Positions 38,879-47,489 of a DNA stretch of 64,000 nt are shown here, piece after piece. Within the stretch, counting starts at the first letter, position 1; every line of letters begins with the position of its first letter. Below the pieces are notes generated by a model. It worked only from the letters and a program-made list of their open reading frames with translations. It was not told where the DNA came from and made no database searches. Source of the stretch: Sphingomonas daechungensis (GTDB lineage Bacteria; Pseudomonadota; Alphaproteobacteria; Sphingomonadales; Sphingomonadaceae); assembly GCF_014489495.1 (NCBI RefSeq), contig NZ_CP060780.1, forward strand, positions 2,305,001 to 2,369,000. Reading direction: 5' to 3'. Both the position numbers and the translations under genes were made by a program.

Positions 38879-39410
38879 TGTTGAAGAAGGGATCGAGCGG
38901 ATCGACTGGCCAGTCGATGGCCACGTAGCCGACGATCTTAGCGAAACCCTTCAACGATCGACGTCCCGACGCGAGATATTCAGCGAAGGCGTCGAGCCCT
39001 TCGGTCCGCCATAAGCCGCAAACCGGGTGTTGATGACCGCCGCTGCAGGCGATCACCGCACGGCTTTGCCCGATCGAATCCAGAAGTCGATCTGCAAGAT
39101 CGGTGGGCAGAAACGGCATGTCGGCCGGTATGGTCAGAACCGCACTGACGCCCTCGTCACGCGCAAAGCGAAGTGCGGCTACAAGGCCGCCAAGCGGGCC
39201 CTCGATTTCTGGATCGTCTCGAACAACGGGGATCCCGATGTTCCCGATTTGCGTCTCGTCCCGGACAGCGACGGCGCAGAGCTTTGAAATGCCAGACGCG
39301 TAACACACGGCTCTTTCGAGCAAGCTGACTCCGCCCAGCAATCGCAACGGCTTGTTTCCGCCGATGCGCTTGCCTTCACCGCCGGCGAGAATGACGACAG
39401 CGATCTTCAC
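38832..39410 (-). CDS. mobA: MobA, molybdenum cofactor guanylyltransferase
   Basis: Attaches GMP to Moco to form the bis-MGD cofactor needed by NarG. Intact, about 192 residues from GTG 39410. KIAVVILAGGEGKRIGGNKP is the nucleotide-binding signature L-A-G-G-x-G-x-R-x-G-G-x-K; EGPLGGLVAALRFARDEGVS and IPADMPFLPTDLADRLLDSI hold the Mg-binding Asp, and HPVCGLWRTEGLDAFAEYLA the C-terminal core. The start overlaps the stop of the upstream TauE-like permease (GTGA). Confidence 0.93.
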   Translation of the reverse strand: MKIAVVILAGGEGKRIGGNKPLRLLGGVSLLERAVCYASGISKLCAVAVRDETQIGNIGIPVVRDDPEIEGPLGGLVAALRFARDEGVSAVLTIPADMPFLPTDLADRLLDSIGQSRAVIACSGGHQHPVCGLWRTEGLDAFAEYLASGRRSLKGFAKIVGYVAIDWPVDPLDPFFNINSEQDLAEAERLLA

Positions 39411-40145
39411 GTAAAGAACAGCTTCATCGCAGCGATCACAAGGACGATCGCCAATCCCTGGAGCAGCCGGCACCGAGGAAGGAGTGAGACGCCCAACCAG
39501 GTTCCAAGCAGAGCGCCGGCGAAGACCGATACGACGAGGATCGGCAATTCGGCGGGAAGCCGCTGTACGCTCGCTAGATTGCCGAGGAGGCCAGCCGCCG
39601 AATTGAGCACGATGAAGGCCGCCGCGATGCCGGACGTCTTCCGCGCATCTTCCCAGCCGAACAGGATAATCAAGGGCTCAGAAATATGCCGCCCCGGTGC
39701 CGGTGAGGCCGGCGAGCAGGCCGAGAGCCGCTCCGGCCGGCAGCGTTACTGCCAAAGAAGGTGGATGTGCCGGCCGGGCTGCGAGACGTTCAGGCTGCCA
39801 GAACAGGCGCACCGCCGCGAGCAGCAGCATTGCTCCGACGAGCGGCCGGTAAATCGAAGGCGCAAGCTCCATGCTGCCGCCGATGTACGCGGCAGGCACA
39901 GCAGTCACCGCAAATGCCGAAAGAATGGGCCAGTCGGTCTGTCCTTTCAAAGCGAAACGCCCGGCAGCGAACGTCGCGACTACCAGATTCAGGGCAAGCG
40001 CCGTCGGGCGCATCGTCTCAGGCGCTACCGAAAACAACGCCATGATTGCGAGATAGGCGGATGCACCACCGTGGCCGACGCTTGAATAGAGCGCCGCCGC
40101 GACAGCCATTAGCGTCGCAATCCAGACAATCGTCGTTCCGTCCAT
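39407..40145 (-). CDS. TauE/SafE-family permease (frameshifted)
   Basis: Eight-helix anion permease of the sulfite exporter TauE/SafE family, about 247 residues. The first half has AALYSSVGHGGASAYLAIMA and PTALALNLVVATFAAGRFAL; the second, after two missing bases near 39680 and 39690, restarts GTGGGIFLSPLIILFGWEDA and ends VIAAMKLFFT. Coupled to mobA by overlapping codons. In a Moco cluster a role in sulfite or molybdate-related anion movement is possible; in this orientation it may supply or clear sulfur for the pterin pathway. The substrate is inference. Confidence 0.85.
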
Positions 40146-40189
40146 CGACCCTCCCAGCGCCCAGCCTGTCCTGATCGGACTGCATAGCT

Positions 40190-40203
40190 TTGCGATAGAT
40201 CAC
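40190..40203. promoter_or_regulatory. Weak FNR-like site before the porin gene
   Basis: TTGCGATAGATCAC: one good half (ATCA) and one altered half. Lies between the divergent permease and porin genes, about 60 bases from the porin start. Confidence 0.45.
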
Positions 40204-40262
40204 TTCGACAGTGCGCCATCCCGCCTAGTGGCGCAGAAAGTAACAACAAGTGAGCAGGGGCA

Positions 40263-41504
40263 ATGCGCGTGAACAACCACCTCATTCGGGCGACGGGCGT
40301 TCTCCTTGCGCTGCTCGCGCTTTCAACGCCCGCATTCGCCGCTGGAGCGGACAACACTCAAGAACCCGATCACCTGCAAATCAAGCCGATCGTCGACGCG
40401 CGACTGCGTTACGAATCCGTCGATCAGGGCCCGCTCGAGGCCGATGCCCTGACGCTGCGCTTGCGTGCAGGCGCGGAAGCGAGGCTCGGAAAATTCTCGA
40501 TCCTGGCCGAAGGCGAGGGAACGCTGGCGCCCGTCAACGACTACAATGCCTTCCCGTTCGTCATCATCGATGGCCAGCGGCGGCCGCAATTCGCCGTGGT
40601 TTCGGATCCGCAGAATGTCGAGCTCAACCGGCTGCAGCTGCAGTACAAGTCGAAGGAGCTCACCGTCACCGCCGGCCGTCAGCGGATCAATCTCGATGAC
40701 CAGCGATGGGTCGGCTCCGTCGGCTGGCGGCAGAACGAGCAAACATTCGACGCGATCCGAGGCGAAGCGGCAGTCGGACCGGTTTTCCTGGACCTGACCT
40801 ATGCCATCAGCCAGCGAACCATTTTCGGTGGAGATGCCGGTCCAAGAGCCGCAATCGGCGGCAAGTTCATATTCGCCGGTCTCGGCACCAAGCTCGGCCC
40901 GATTCAGGGCAAGCTGTTCAGCTACCTGATCGACTATGACGAAGGCTTCGCGCTGCCGAACAGCAGCCAGACCTACGGCGGATATCTCGCCGGTTCGGTT
41001 CCGTTGGGGAAAGCAACGGAGTTCTCACTCCGCGCGAGCTACGCACGCCAGTCGGATTACGGTCGAAATCCATTCGACTATGCCGCCGATTATTGGTCAT
41101 TCGAAGCGGGAACAAAGCTCGCCGGTTTCAACATCACAGGCGGATGGGAACGGCTTGGCAGCGACAATGGCCGAGCAGTTCAGACGCCGCTCGCCACGCT
41201 CCATAAGTTCAACGGCTGGGCGGACCTGTTCCTGACCACTCCGCCCAACGGCCTCGAAGATGCCTATCTCTCGGTCGGACGGACATTCGAGGGTGTCAAA
41301 ATGCTGCCCGGCCTCAATGCGAATGTCGCCTTCCATCAGTTCGACAGCGCCCGAAGCAATCTCGAATATGGGACGGAGTGGGACGCGTCGGCAGGATTCA
41401 AGATCGGCAAGGTTGGCCTGCTGCTGAAGTATGCCAACTATGACGCGAAGGACTTCGGCGCCGACACGCGCAAGCTGTGGCTTCAGGCTGAATGGACTCT
41501 GTAG
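40263..41504 (+). CDS. Outer-membrane porin, alginate-export/AlgE-like family
   Basis: Intact 413-residue protein with signal peptide (RATGVLLALLALSTPAFAAG). The mature chain is a continuous beta-barrel pattern: RLRAGAEARLGKFSILAEGE, QNVELNRLQLQYKSKELTVT then AGRQRINLDDQRWVGSVGWR, ending in LWLQAEWTL with terminal aromatic-x pattern. The AGRQ-x-I-N-L-D motif is typical of the alginate-export domain barrels. Position after an FNR-like site and next to nar genes suggests a nitrate or organic-anion channel expressed under low oxygen; that is inference. Confidence 0.85.
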   Translation: MRVNNHLIRATGVLLALLALSTPAFAAGADNTQEPDHLQIKPIVDARLRYESVDQGPLEADALTLRLRAGAEARLGKFSILAEGEGTLAPVNDYNAFPFVIIDGQRRPQFAVVSDPQNVELNRLQLQYKSKELTVTAGRQRINLDDQRWVGSVGWRQNEQTFDAIRGEAAVGPVFLDLTYAISQRTIFGGDAGPRAAIGGKFIFAGLGTKLGPIQGKLFSYLIDYDEGFALPNSSQTYGGYLAGSVPLGKATEFSLRASYARQSDYGRNPFDYAADYWSFEAGTKLAGFNITGGWERLGSDNGRAVQTPLATLHKFNGWADLFLTTPPNGLEDAYLSVGRTFEGVKMLPGLNANVAFHQFDSARSNLEYGTEWDASAGFKIGKVGLLLKYANYDAKDFGADTRKLWLQAEWTL

Positions 41505-41679
41505 GACCCGCCCCGCCGAACCAACGAGCACCGCCGTCCACTGAGGACGATGCGCGGTGGCGTCAGCTTGGGTACAAGCACGCCAAATACATCCAGCGAA
41601 TTCAGGCGGTCGAGAGCCTGTCGGACGTGTACCGGGCAAGGGCGGCTACTGGGAGGACAGCACGGATTACCAGTGGTAA
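41492..41679 (+). CDS. Small protein at the porin 3' end (frameshifted)
   Basis: ATG at 41492 lies inside the last codons of the porin gene. MDSVGPAPPNQRAPPSTEDD then ARWRQLGYKHAKYIQRIQAV and ESLSDVYRAR. A break near 41636 leads to a natural end GGYWEDSTDYQW with TAA at 41679. About 62 residues, Pro/Arg-rich start and acidic end. It converges with the fnr gene. Translational coupling to the porin is likely; role unknown. Confidence 0.5.
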
Positions 41680-41720
41680 GCCGGCATCTGACGATCTAGC
41701 GGACGAAAGACCTCCCCGGC

Positions 41721-42467
41721 CTAGGCCAATCCGACACTCTCACCCTGCGCCATTGAGCGCAGACCGTCACGGTCGAGGACTTCGACGCGATCCTGAGCCT
41801 GAAGGCGGATGAGGCCGCGGCTTCGGAGGTGCGCGAGCATCCGGCTCACGGTTTCCTTGGTGAGCCCAAGATAATCGGCGATGTCGATCCGGCTCATGGG
41901 CAGGTCGAAGGTCCTCTCGGGAAGGCCGCTCGCGCGTTCCGCACGCTCGAGGAGCGAGAGGAAGAAGCTCGCCAGACGCTCTGCCGCGGCCTTGCGGCCA
42001 AGCAGCACCATCTGCCGCTGCGCCTCCGCCAGCTCGTGCGCGGCCAAGCGGTAGAGCTCCCGCTCGACTTGGGGATGCTCAGCGATAAAGCGATCAAAAG
42101 CGTCTCGCGAAAACCACCACAATTCCGTCTCTTCGAGAGCTTCGACCGTAAACGCATATTCCTGGTCGACGCTGACGCCGAGGAAGTCGCCCGGGAACAT
42201 GAAGCCGGTGATCTGCCGCCGCCCATCGGCCAGGAGCGTATAGAGTTTGAGTGCTCCGTGAGTGACCATGAACACGCGCTTTGCCGGATCGCCCTCGTGA
42301 AAGACCGACTGCTCCGGCCGGAGACGTTGCATCGTGCCGAGCCCCCGCATTCCGGCAAGCGTGGGAGCATCGAGGCCGCGGCAGATCGTGATTGGCCGGA
42401 CGGGACAGTCCGCACACGGATGCCCTTCTGGCAGTGATGTCAGATTACCAGTCGGCACGTAAGGCAA
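41721..42467 (-). CDS. fnr: FNR-type Crp-family regulator, fourth cluster Cys missing
   Basis: Intact 248-residue oxygen-responsive regulator. N-terminal HPCADCPVRPITIC gives Cys18, Cys21 and Cys29 in the C-x2-C-x7-C form usual in alphaproteobacterial FnrL/FnrN. The cNMP-type beta roll follows (GDPAKRVFMVTHGALKLYTL and RQITGFMFPGDFLGVSVDQE), and the helix-turn-helix DIADYLGLTKETVSRMLAHL has the Glu-x2-Ser-Arg set that reads FNR boxes. The position of the fourth ligand in the beta roll reads EALEETELWWFSRDAF, with Trp where FNR proteins have Cys. An FNR-like site 38 bases upstream suggests autoregulation. Confidence 0.9.
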   Translation of the reverse strand: MPYVPTGNLTSLPEGHPCADCPVRPITICRGLDAPTLAGMRGLGTMQRLRPEQSVFHEGDPAKRVFMVTHGALKLYTLLADGRRQITGFMFPGDFLGVSVDQEYAFTVEALEETELWWFSRDAFDRFIAEHPQVERELYRLAAHELAEAQRQMVLLGRKAAAERLASFFLSLLERAERASGLPERTFDLPMSRIDIADYLGLTKETVSRMLAHLRSRGLIRLQAQDRVEVLDRDGLRSMAQGESVGLA

Positions 42468-42504
42468 GTTGCTCGTCCTGCTCGGTCACAGCCCGAAATA
42501 GCGA

Positions 42505-42518
42505 ATGATCTGGCTCAA
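42505..42518. promoter_or_regulatory. FNR-like site between fnr and a divergent GNAT gene
   Basis: Reads TTGAGCCAGATCAT on the minus strand (arms TTGAG/ATCAT). Shared by fnr (start 42467) and the gene at 42581. Confidence 0.65.
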
Positions 42519-42580
42519 CATTCAAATAGCTGATCCGGCCTAGCGTTCAATCGTTCCGAATGACTGCGCCAAGAGGATGA

Positions 42581-43033
42581 ATGCCGGATTTGACCGTTGA
42601 AGCTGTTGGACTGGACCGGCTGGCCGAGATTTATCCGCTCATCCGCTCGGCAACGCGCGTCAGCCTTGAACGATGGCAGGTATTCGGCAGGGAACTCCTC
42701 GCGGGAGACGGCGGCGTGCTTGCCGTAACGGCGCCCGACAACTGCGTTCACGGTGTGGCGGCCTATCGGCCCGTCGGGAACCTACGTCACCAAAAGACCT
42801 TGGACGTGGAGGTGATCGTGGCATTCGAACTGCGCGGCGACGACCGCGTCAGGGAGATGCTCTGCCGGGAACTTGAGCGGATCGCAGTCGATCTCAACTG
42901 CAGCGCGGTGAACTTGACCGTCAGTGCGCGTACCGCCGAACCGTCGTCACGGGCCCGCGAGGGGCTGGAGCGGCTCGGACTGAAACTCGATACCGCCTGC
43001 TTTGTCCGCGAGTTGCCCGGACAGTCGCGCTAG
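42581..43033 (+). CDS. GNAT-like N-acetyltransferase
   Basis: Intact 150-residue protein with GNAT layout: GLDRLAEIYPLIRSATRVSL at the N-terminus, LDVEVIVAFELRGDDRVREM, then LCRELERIAVDLNCSAVNLT and EGLERLGLKLDTACFVREL. The acetyl-CoA loop (Q/R-x2-G-x-G/A) is poorly preserved, so activity is uncertain. AAGAGGA lies five bases before the ATG. It diverges from fnr across a shared FNR-like site, so it is probably oxygen-regulated. Target unknown. Confidence 0.65.
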   Translation: MPDLTVEAVGLDRLAEIYPLIRSATRVSLERWQVFGRELLAGDGGVLAVTAPDNCVHGVAAYRPVGNLRHQKTLDVEVIVAFELRGDDRVREMLCRELERIAVDLNCSAVNLTVSARTAEPSSRAREGLERLGLKLDTACFVRELPGQSR

Positions 43034-43244
43034 AGCAGAAAATAGACGGCCAGCGCGACGCCGACGACCGTGACGATCAGCCAGACGATCGGCCATCCTT
43101 CACCTTCATTTTCCGTTGCCGACGTCGTGTCGATTGGAGCGGGTGACGACTCCGTCGTAGGGTAGATCGTCTCGGTCCCGCTCTTGAGGCGGGGTTGAGC
43201 GGAGTGTCTCTAGGCTCGTCTCTAGATTGCTCGTTCATTCTCAT
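43030..43244 (-). CDS. Small tail-anchored membrane protein in the nar operon (frameshifted)
   Basis: Start MRMNEQSRDEPRDTP at 43244, break near 43195, then SGTETIYPTTESSPAPIDTT and a C-terminal helix WPIVWLIVTVVGVALAVYFL ending at the stop 43030. About 71 residues: a polar Pro/Thr/Ser-rich head and one membrane helix at the very end, i.e. tail-anchored or single-span. Its ATG overlaps the probable stop of the gene before it. Role in nitrate reductase assembly is possible by position only. Confidence 0.6.
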
Positions 43245-43565
43245 CCCTTCCTGGATGGAAACGTGGGGAGCGTGCTCGCTGCATCCGCGCACCGTCAAGC
43301 GCCAGTGGACCATCGCGAGCAGACATGCCGTCCCTGGATCATCCGTGCTCTTGAGGCTGGACGTCAGAGTCGCCCAGTCCTCTTCCGAAGCGAAACGGTT
43401 GAAGTCGGACATGGCCATGCGGACGTAGCCAGTCGGAGTCATGCCCTGCTGGACGGCGGCGCGCTTCACTTCGCCCGCAAGTTGCGGATCCGAGCGTTCG
43501 AGCCATGCCTGGAAGCTGCCGGACGAGTTCCGCGCTTCCGCCAGCATGTCCCCAAGCAGCGGCAT
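43241..43565 (-). CDS. Hypothetical protein downstream of ppiC in the nar operon
   Basis: Starts MPLLGDMLAEARNSSGSFQA with ATG overlapping the ppiC stop (TGATG). Contains QLAGEVKRAAVQQGMTPTGY then VRMAMSDFNRFASEEDWATL and a C-terminal ACLLAMVHWRLTVRGC. About 107 residues, helical; its frame runs on into the next gene unless one base is restored, in which case it stops at 43241 by an ATGA overlap. The Cys-rich end (CLLAM, RGCSEH) is notable. No known domain; co-translation with narGHJI and ppiC suggests a part in the same process. Confidence 0.65.
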
Positions 43566-44472
43566 CAGCTGGTACCCTCGATGCGGATGCCTTCGATGTG
43601 GTTGCGAGCAGCCAGATCCGCGACGTACCGGGCCGCACCGATCGACCAACTCCGTGCTTCCAGCATGTCGGCGATACGCTCGCGTACCATGTCGAACGTC
43701 ATCGTCCGGCCCTCGTTACGGCGGTGCAGTCTCAGGATGTGCCAGCCGAAGCGCGACCTGACCGGCTCCCTGGAGGTCCCGCAGTCAGGAAGTGCCTCCA
43801 GCGCTGAATGAATTTCCGGAACGAGCTCGCCGCGTCGGATTTGACCCAGGGACCCGTCCTGCTGCGCCGATGCGCAGCCTGAATGCGCTCGGGCCGCCGC
43901 TGCGAACTTCGAAGCATCATCGCCGATCTCGCCGATGATCTTCCGCGCCCTCTCAAACGCCAGAGTCCACGCGTCTTCATCCACGCCGTCAGGCTCGATC
44001 AGAATGTGCGCTGCTTCGAAGAGCGTCGGCGTACGAAACCGATCGAGGTTCGCATCGTAATAACGGCGGCACTCAGATTCGCCCGGCTCGACTGGAAGGA
44101 CCTGCTCTTCGAGAAGGCCGTGGATGAGAGCATCCTCCTCGACCTCGGTGCGGCCAGCCTCGTCCCCTGCCTGGCTAACCGAAATACCCGCCCGACGTGC
44201 CTCCTGAAGCAGCAGTTCTCGAACCGCCAAAGCGCGCGCGGCTTCGACCCACGCCGTTTCGGCGTCCGGCGCGGGTGGTGCTGGATTTCCTGAGCGATCG
44301 CTTCCGGCGTAATCTCGACGCCGTTGACGCGGACCTCGCCGAACGTTGGCGGAGGCGGGATCAGAGGCTCGGGACCGCCGCCGCACCCGCCCGTCTCGCA
44401 CGAACTCATCATCTTCGGCGCCGGCCGTTGCGCCGGATCGCCGAGATTGATCACGTCGAGGCGCCGGCTCAT
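43565..44472 (-). CDS. Parvulin-type peptidyl-prolyl isomerase in the nar operon (frameshifted)
   Basis: PpiC/NifM-type rotamase of about 302 residues. It begins MSRRLDVINLGDPAQRPAPK then SSCETGGCGGGPEPL, a Cys/Gly-rich head; a helical chaperone part (ETAWVEAARALAVRELLLQE) follows after a break near 44265, then the parvulin domain: EAAHILIEPDGVDEDAWTLA, GCASAQQDGSLGQIRRGELV and RSRFGWHILRLHRRNEGRTM. No signal peptide, so cytoplasmic, where it could help fold NarGH, as the parvulin found in nar operons of other proteobacteria is thought to. ATG overlaps the narI stop. Confidence 0.87.
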
Positions 44473-45263
44473 GCGCCCTCCTGCCCGCTTTCCGCCATCT
44501 GGCGAAGCACGGTCGGTCCCCCGTAGCTGGGAGCGCCGCCGGCCGGTCCGCGGGTCGGGGAAGCCGCCGCGCCCTTCGCACGCCTCGTCCGCACGATCTG
44601 GAAGCCGGGCCGAAGCAGGTACCAGACGGGCGCGCTCCAGATATGGACCAAGCGAGTGAAGGGCGTGATCAGGAACAGAGTCAGGCCAAGGATGATGTGC
44701 AGCTTGTAGACGAGCGCGACCTCCTTGATCAGATCGGGCGCTCCCGGATTGAGGGTGAGGATGCCGTTCGCCCAGCGCATGAATTTCACCATCTCGCTCC
44801 CGTCGAGGTGCTTCAAAGTCCACCAGGTGGTGAGCAGCCCGAGCGTGAGCTGCGACCAGAGCAGCACCAGGACGAGGATGTCGCCGACTGACGAGCTCTT
44901 CCGGATCCGTGGGTCGAACAGCCTTCGATGCAATAGCAGGGTGCATCCGACATACGCGCACAAACCCGCGATCCCGCCGACGACCAATGCCGTGGTCTGC
45001 TTGAACGAGTGGCTGACCCCAAGCGCGTCGAAGACGTTGATCGGCGTCAGAAGGCCGATGAAATGGCCGACCAGCAGAACCAGGATGCCCATATGGAAGA
45101 GGTTCGAGCCGAGGACCATCTGACGGCGTCGCAGGAACTGGCTCGATTGCGAGCGCCAGCTGTACTGGTTGGAATCGAAACGCAGGATGCTCCCGACGAC
45201 GAGGACCGTCACCGCGAGATAGGGATACCAGCCAAACGCGAGCTGGTTGATGAAATCCATCAT
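44469..45263 (-). CDS. narI: NarI, respiratory nitrate reductase gamma subunit
   Basis: Diheme cytochrome b membrane anchor that takes electrons from quinol and passes them to NarH. Intact, 264 residues, five helices. FHMGILVLLVGHFIGLLTPI and KLHIILGLTLFLITPFTRLV HIWSAP hold the His pairs for both hemes. The C-terminus has an extra cytoplasmic tail rich in Arg, Gly and Pro (RTRRAKGAAASPTRGPAGGA) beyond the usual length. Coupled to narJ upstream and ppiC downstream by overlapping codons. Confidence 0.95.
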   Translation of the reverse strand: MMDFINQLAFGWYPYLAVTVLVVGSILRFDSNQYSWRSQSSQFLRRRQMVLGSNLFHMGILVLLVGHFIGLLTPINVFDALGVSHSFKQTTALVVGGIAGLCAYVGCTLLLHRRLFDPRIRKSSSVGDILVLVLLWSQLTLGLLTTWWTLKHLDGSEMVKFMRWANGILTLNPGAPDLIKEVALVYKLHIILGLTLFLITPFTRLVHIWSAPVWYLLRPGFQIVRTRRAKGAAASPTRGPAGGAPSYGGPTVLRQMAESGQEGA

Positions 45264-45958
45264 CGTGCAACCTCCTGGTTCACCGGGCGGTTCGAGGCCC
45301 TGATCTTGGCGACGACGCCGGTCGGTCCACCCATTTCATGCGCTCCGCCGAGGTTGAAAGAGACGGGCGCCTCTTCCCACTCGGCATCGATATCGGCGGC
45401 ATCTTCCGCCGGTGTGTTCTCGTCGACCAGTGCGCGAGCATCGGCGTCCACTCGCACTTTCGACAAAGCGATCAGCGCGTGGAAGATCGCTCCGTAAGGC
45501 GCTTCCCGCTTGTCGAGACGTTCCGCGAGTGCAGCGAAGACGTGCACGGGCTGAACAAGCATCTCGCGCGCATCCCGTGCCGACAGGCACGACGCATATT
45601 CGAGGAACACCGGCACGAAGTCCGGAAGCTCGCTGGCCTCAAGGAAAAAGCCGCTTTCCATATATTGCTGGCCGAGGTCGATCATCGCCTGGCCGCGCTC
45701 ACGGCTGTCGCCGTGGACGTGCTCGAACAGGTGCAGCGACAATGAGCGCGAGCGGTCGAACAACTCGCTGTAGGCGGATTGCAGGTCTAGAAGCTCCGTC
45801 GTTTCGAGCCGCCCCAGAAGCGATTCCAACCTTGCCAGTTCAACAGTGGGCAGTACCCCCTCCGATCGAAGCAGGTGGCGAATCTCGCCGGCATTTTCCT
45901 TCAGCTCCGCCGAAGGATAGCCAAGCAAAGCGGCGAGCGATCTCAGGGTCAGCTTCAT
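45260..45958 (-). CDS. narJ: NarJ, nitrate reductase assembly chaperone
   Basis: System-specific chaperone that binds apo-NarG until the molybdenum cofactor is inserted; not part of the final enzyme. Intact, 232 residues, all helical. MKLTLRSLAALLGYPSAELK and SLSLHLFEHVHGDSRERGQA, MIDLGQQYMESGFFLEASEL with PDFVPVFLEYAS are the family core (the DLPDHLP-type segment reads ELPDFVP). The C-terminus is acidic. Overlaps narH and narI by four bases each. Confidence 0.94.
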   Translation of the reverse strand: MKLTLRSLAALLGYPSAELKENAGEIRHLLRSEGVLPTVELARLESLLGRLETTELLDLQSAYSELFDRSRSLSLHLFEHVHGDSRERGQAMIDLGQQYMESGFFLEASELPDFVPVFLEYASCLSARDAREMLVQPVHVFAALAERLDKREAPYGAIFHALIALSKVRVDADARALVDENTPAEDAADIDAEWEEAPVSFNLGGAHEMGGPTGVVAKIRASNRPVNQEVAR

Positions 45959-47489
45959 GAAGAAATGTCCATTCGAGGTTCGCGCTTGGCTCTTGCCTTG
46001 TCGGCACCGCCGCCGAACAGGTTGACCTTGGTCCTGCCCTGTGTCCCTTCTCGGAAGCCGAAGCCGGAAGATCCACGCAGCACATAGGCGTCCTCGTCCA
46101 GCTCGCGCCGGGCGGTCGGGATCACGTACCGATCTTCATAGGCCGCCAGCGCCATGATCCGGTACATCTCCTCGATCCGGTTGCGCGTCAGGCCCACACG
46201 CCCGGGGATGCTCTCGTCGATGCGGCCCTCCACGCTCTTCGCACGCATGTAGGCGCGCATCGCGAGCATCCGCTCAAGCGCGGCTGCAATCGGCTCCTCG
46301 TCGCCGGCGGTCAGCAGGTTGGCGAGGTAGCGCAGCGGAATGCGCAATGACCGCACGTCGGGCATTCCGTCCTGCACCGACATCTTGCCGGCCTCGGCCG
46401 CCGACTGGATCGGCGACAGCGGCGGGACGTACCAGACCATCGGTAAAGTCCGGTATTCCGGGTGCAGCGGGAAGGCGATCTTCCACTCGACGGCCATTTT
46501 GTAGACGGGCGAGCGCATTGCCGCTTCGAGCCATTGGTCGGTAATGCCTTCGGCGCGTGCGGCTTCCTGCACCGCGACGTCGTTAGGATCGAGGAATACG
46601 TCCAACTGAGCCGGGTACAGGTCCTTCGGATCCTCGACCGAAGCCGCGGCCTCGATCCTGTCGGCATCGTAGAGGACCACTCCAAGGTATCGGATTCTGC
46701 CGACGCAGGTTTCCGAGCATACCGTTGGCTGGCCCGTCTCGATGCGCGGGTAGCAGAAGATACACTTCTCCGACTTTCCGCTCGACCAGTTGTAATAGAT
46801 CTTTTTGTAGGGGCAGCCCGACACGCACATCCGCCAGCCGCGGCACTTCTCCTGGTCGATGAGGACGATGCCGTCTTCCGCCCTCTTGTAGATCGCGCCT
46901 GACGGGCAGGACGCGAGGCATGCCGGGTTCAGGCAGTGCTCGCACAACCTCGGCAGGTACATCATGAACGTCTTTTCGAACTGGCCGTAGATTTCCTTCT
47001 CGACGCCTTCGAAATTGTAGTCGCAGCTCCTTTTCTCGAACTCGCCGCCGAGCATGTCTTCCCAGTTACCGCTCCACTCGATCTTGTTGAGCTTTTCGCC
47101 GGTGACCAGCGATCGTGGCCTCGCTGTAGGCTGCGCCTGAAGCTCCGGCGCATTCTGCAGCCATTCGTATTCGAACGTGTACGGCTCGTAGAAATCGTCA
47201 ATCTCGGGCAGGTGCGGATTGGCGAAGATCTTCGACAGGATGCGCCATTTCGCGCCCTGCCGCGGAACGATCTTGCCGTTCTTCTTGCGGACCCAGCCGC
47301 CCTTCCAGCGCTCCTGGTTCTCCCAGTCCTTGGGTAGCCGATGCCGGGCTTCGTCTCGACGTTGTTGAACCAGACGTATTCGACGCCTTCTCGGTTGGTC
47401 CAGACGTTCTTGCAGGTGATCGAGCAGGTGTGACAGCCGATGCACTTGTCGAGGTTCAGGACCATGGCGATCTGTGCGCGGACCTTCAT
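45955..47489 (-). CDS. narH: NarH, nitrate reductase beta subunit (frameshifted)
   Basis: Iron-sulfur electron-transfer subunit with four clusters. MKVRAQIAMVLNLDKCIGCH followed by TCSITCKNVW is cluster motif 1; LCEHCLNPACLASCPSGAIY, CRGWRMCVSGCPYKKIYYNW (the Trp-containing 3Fe-4S motif) and KCIFCYPRIETGQPTVCSET give the others. About 511 residues. One frame break near 47335 in the stretch that should read GIGYPKDWENQERWKGGW. Start overlaps the narG stop. Confidence 0.95.
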
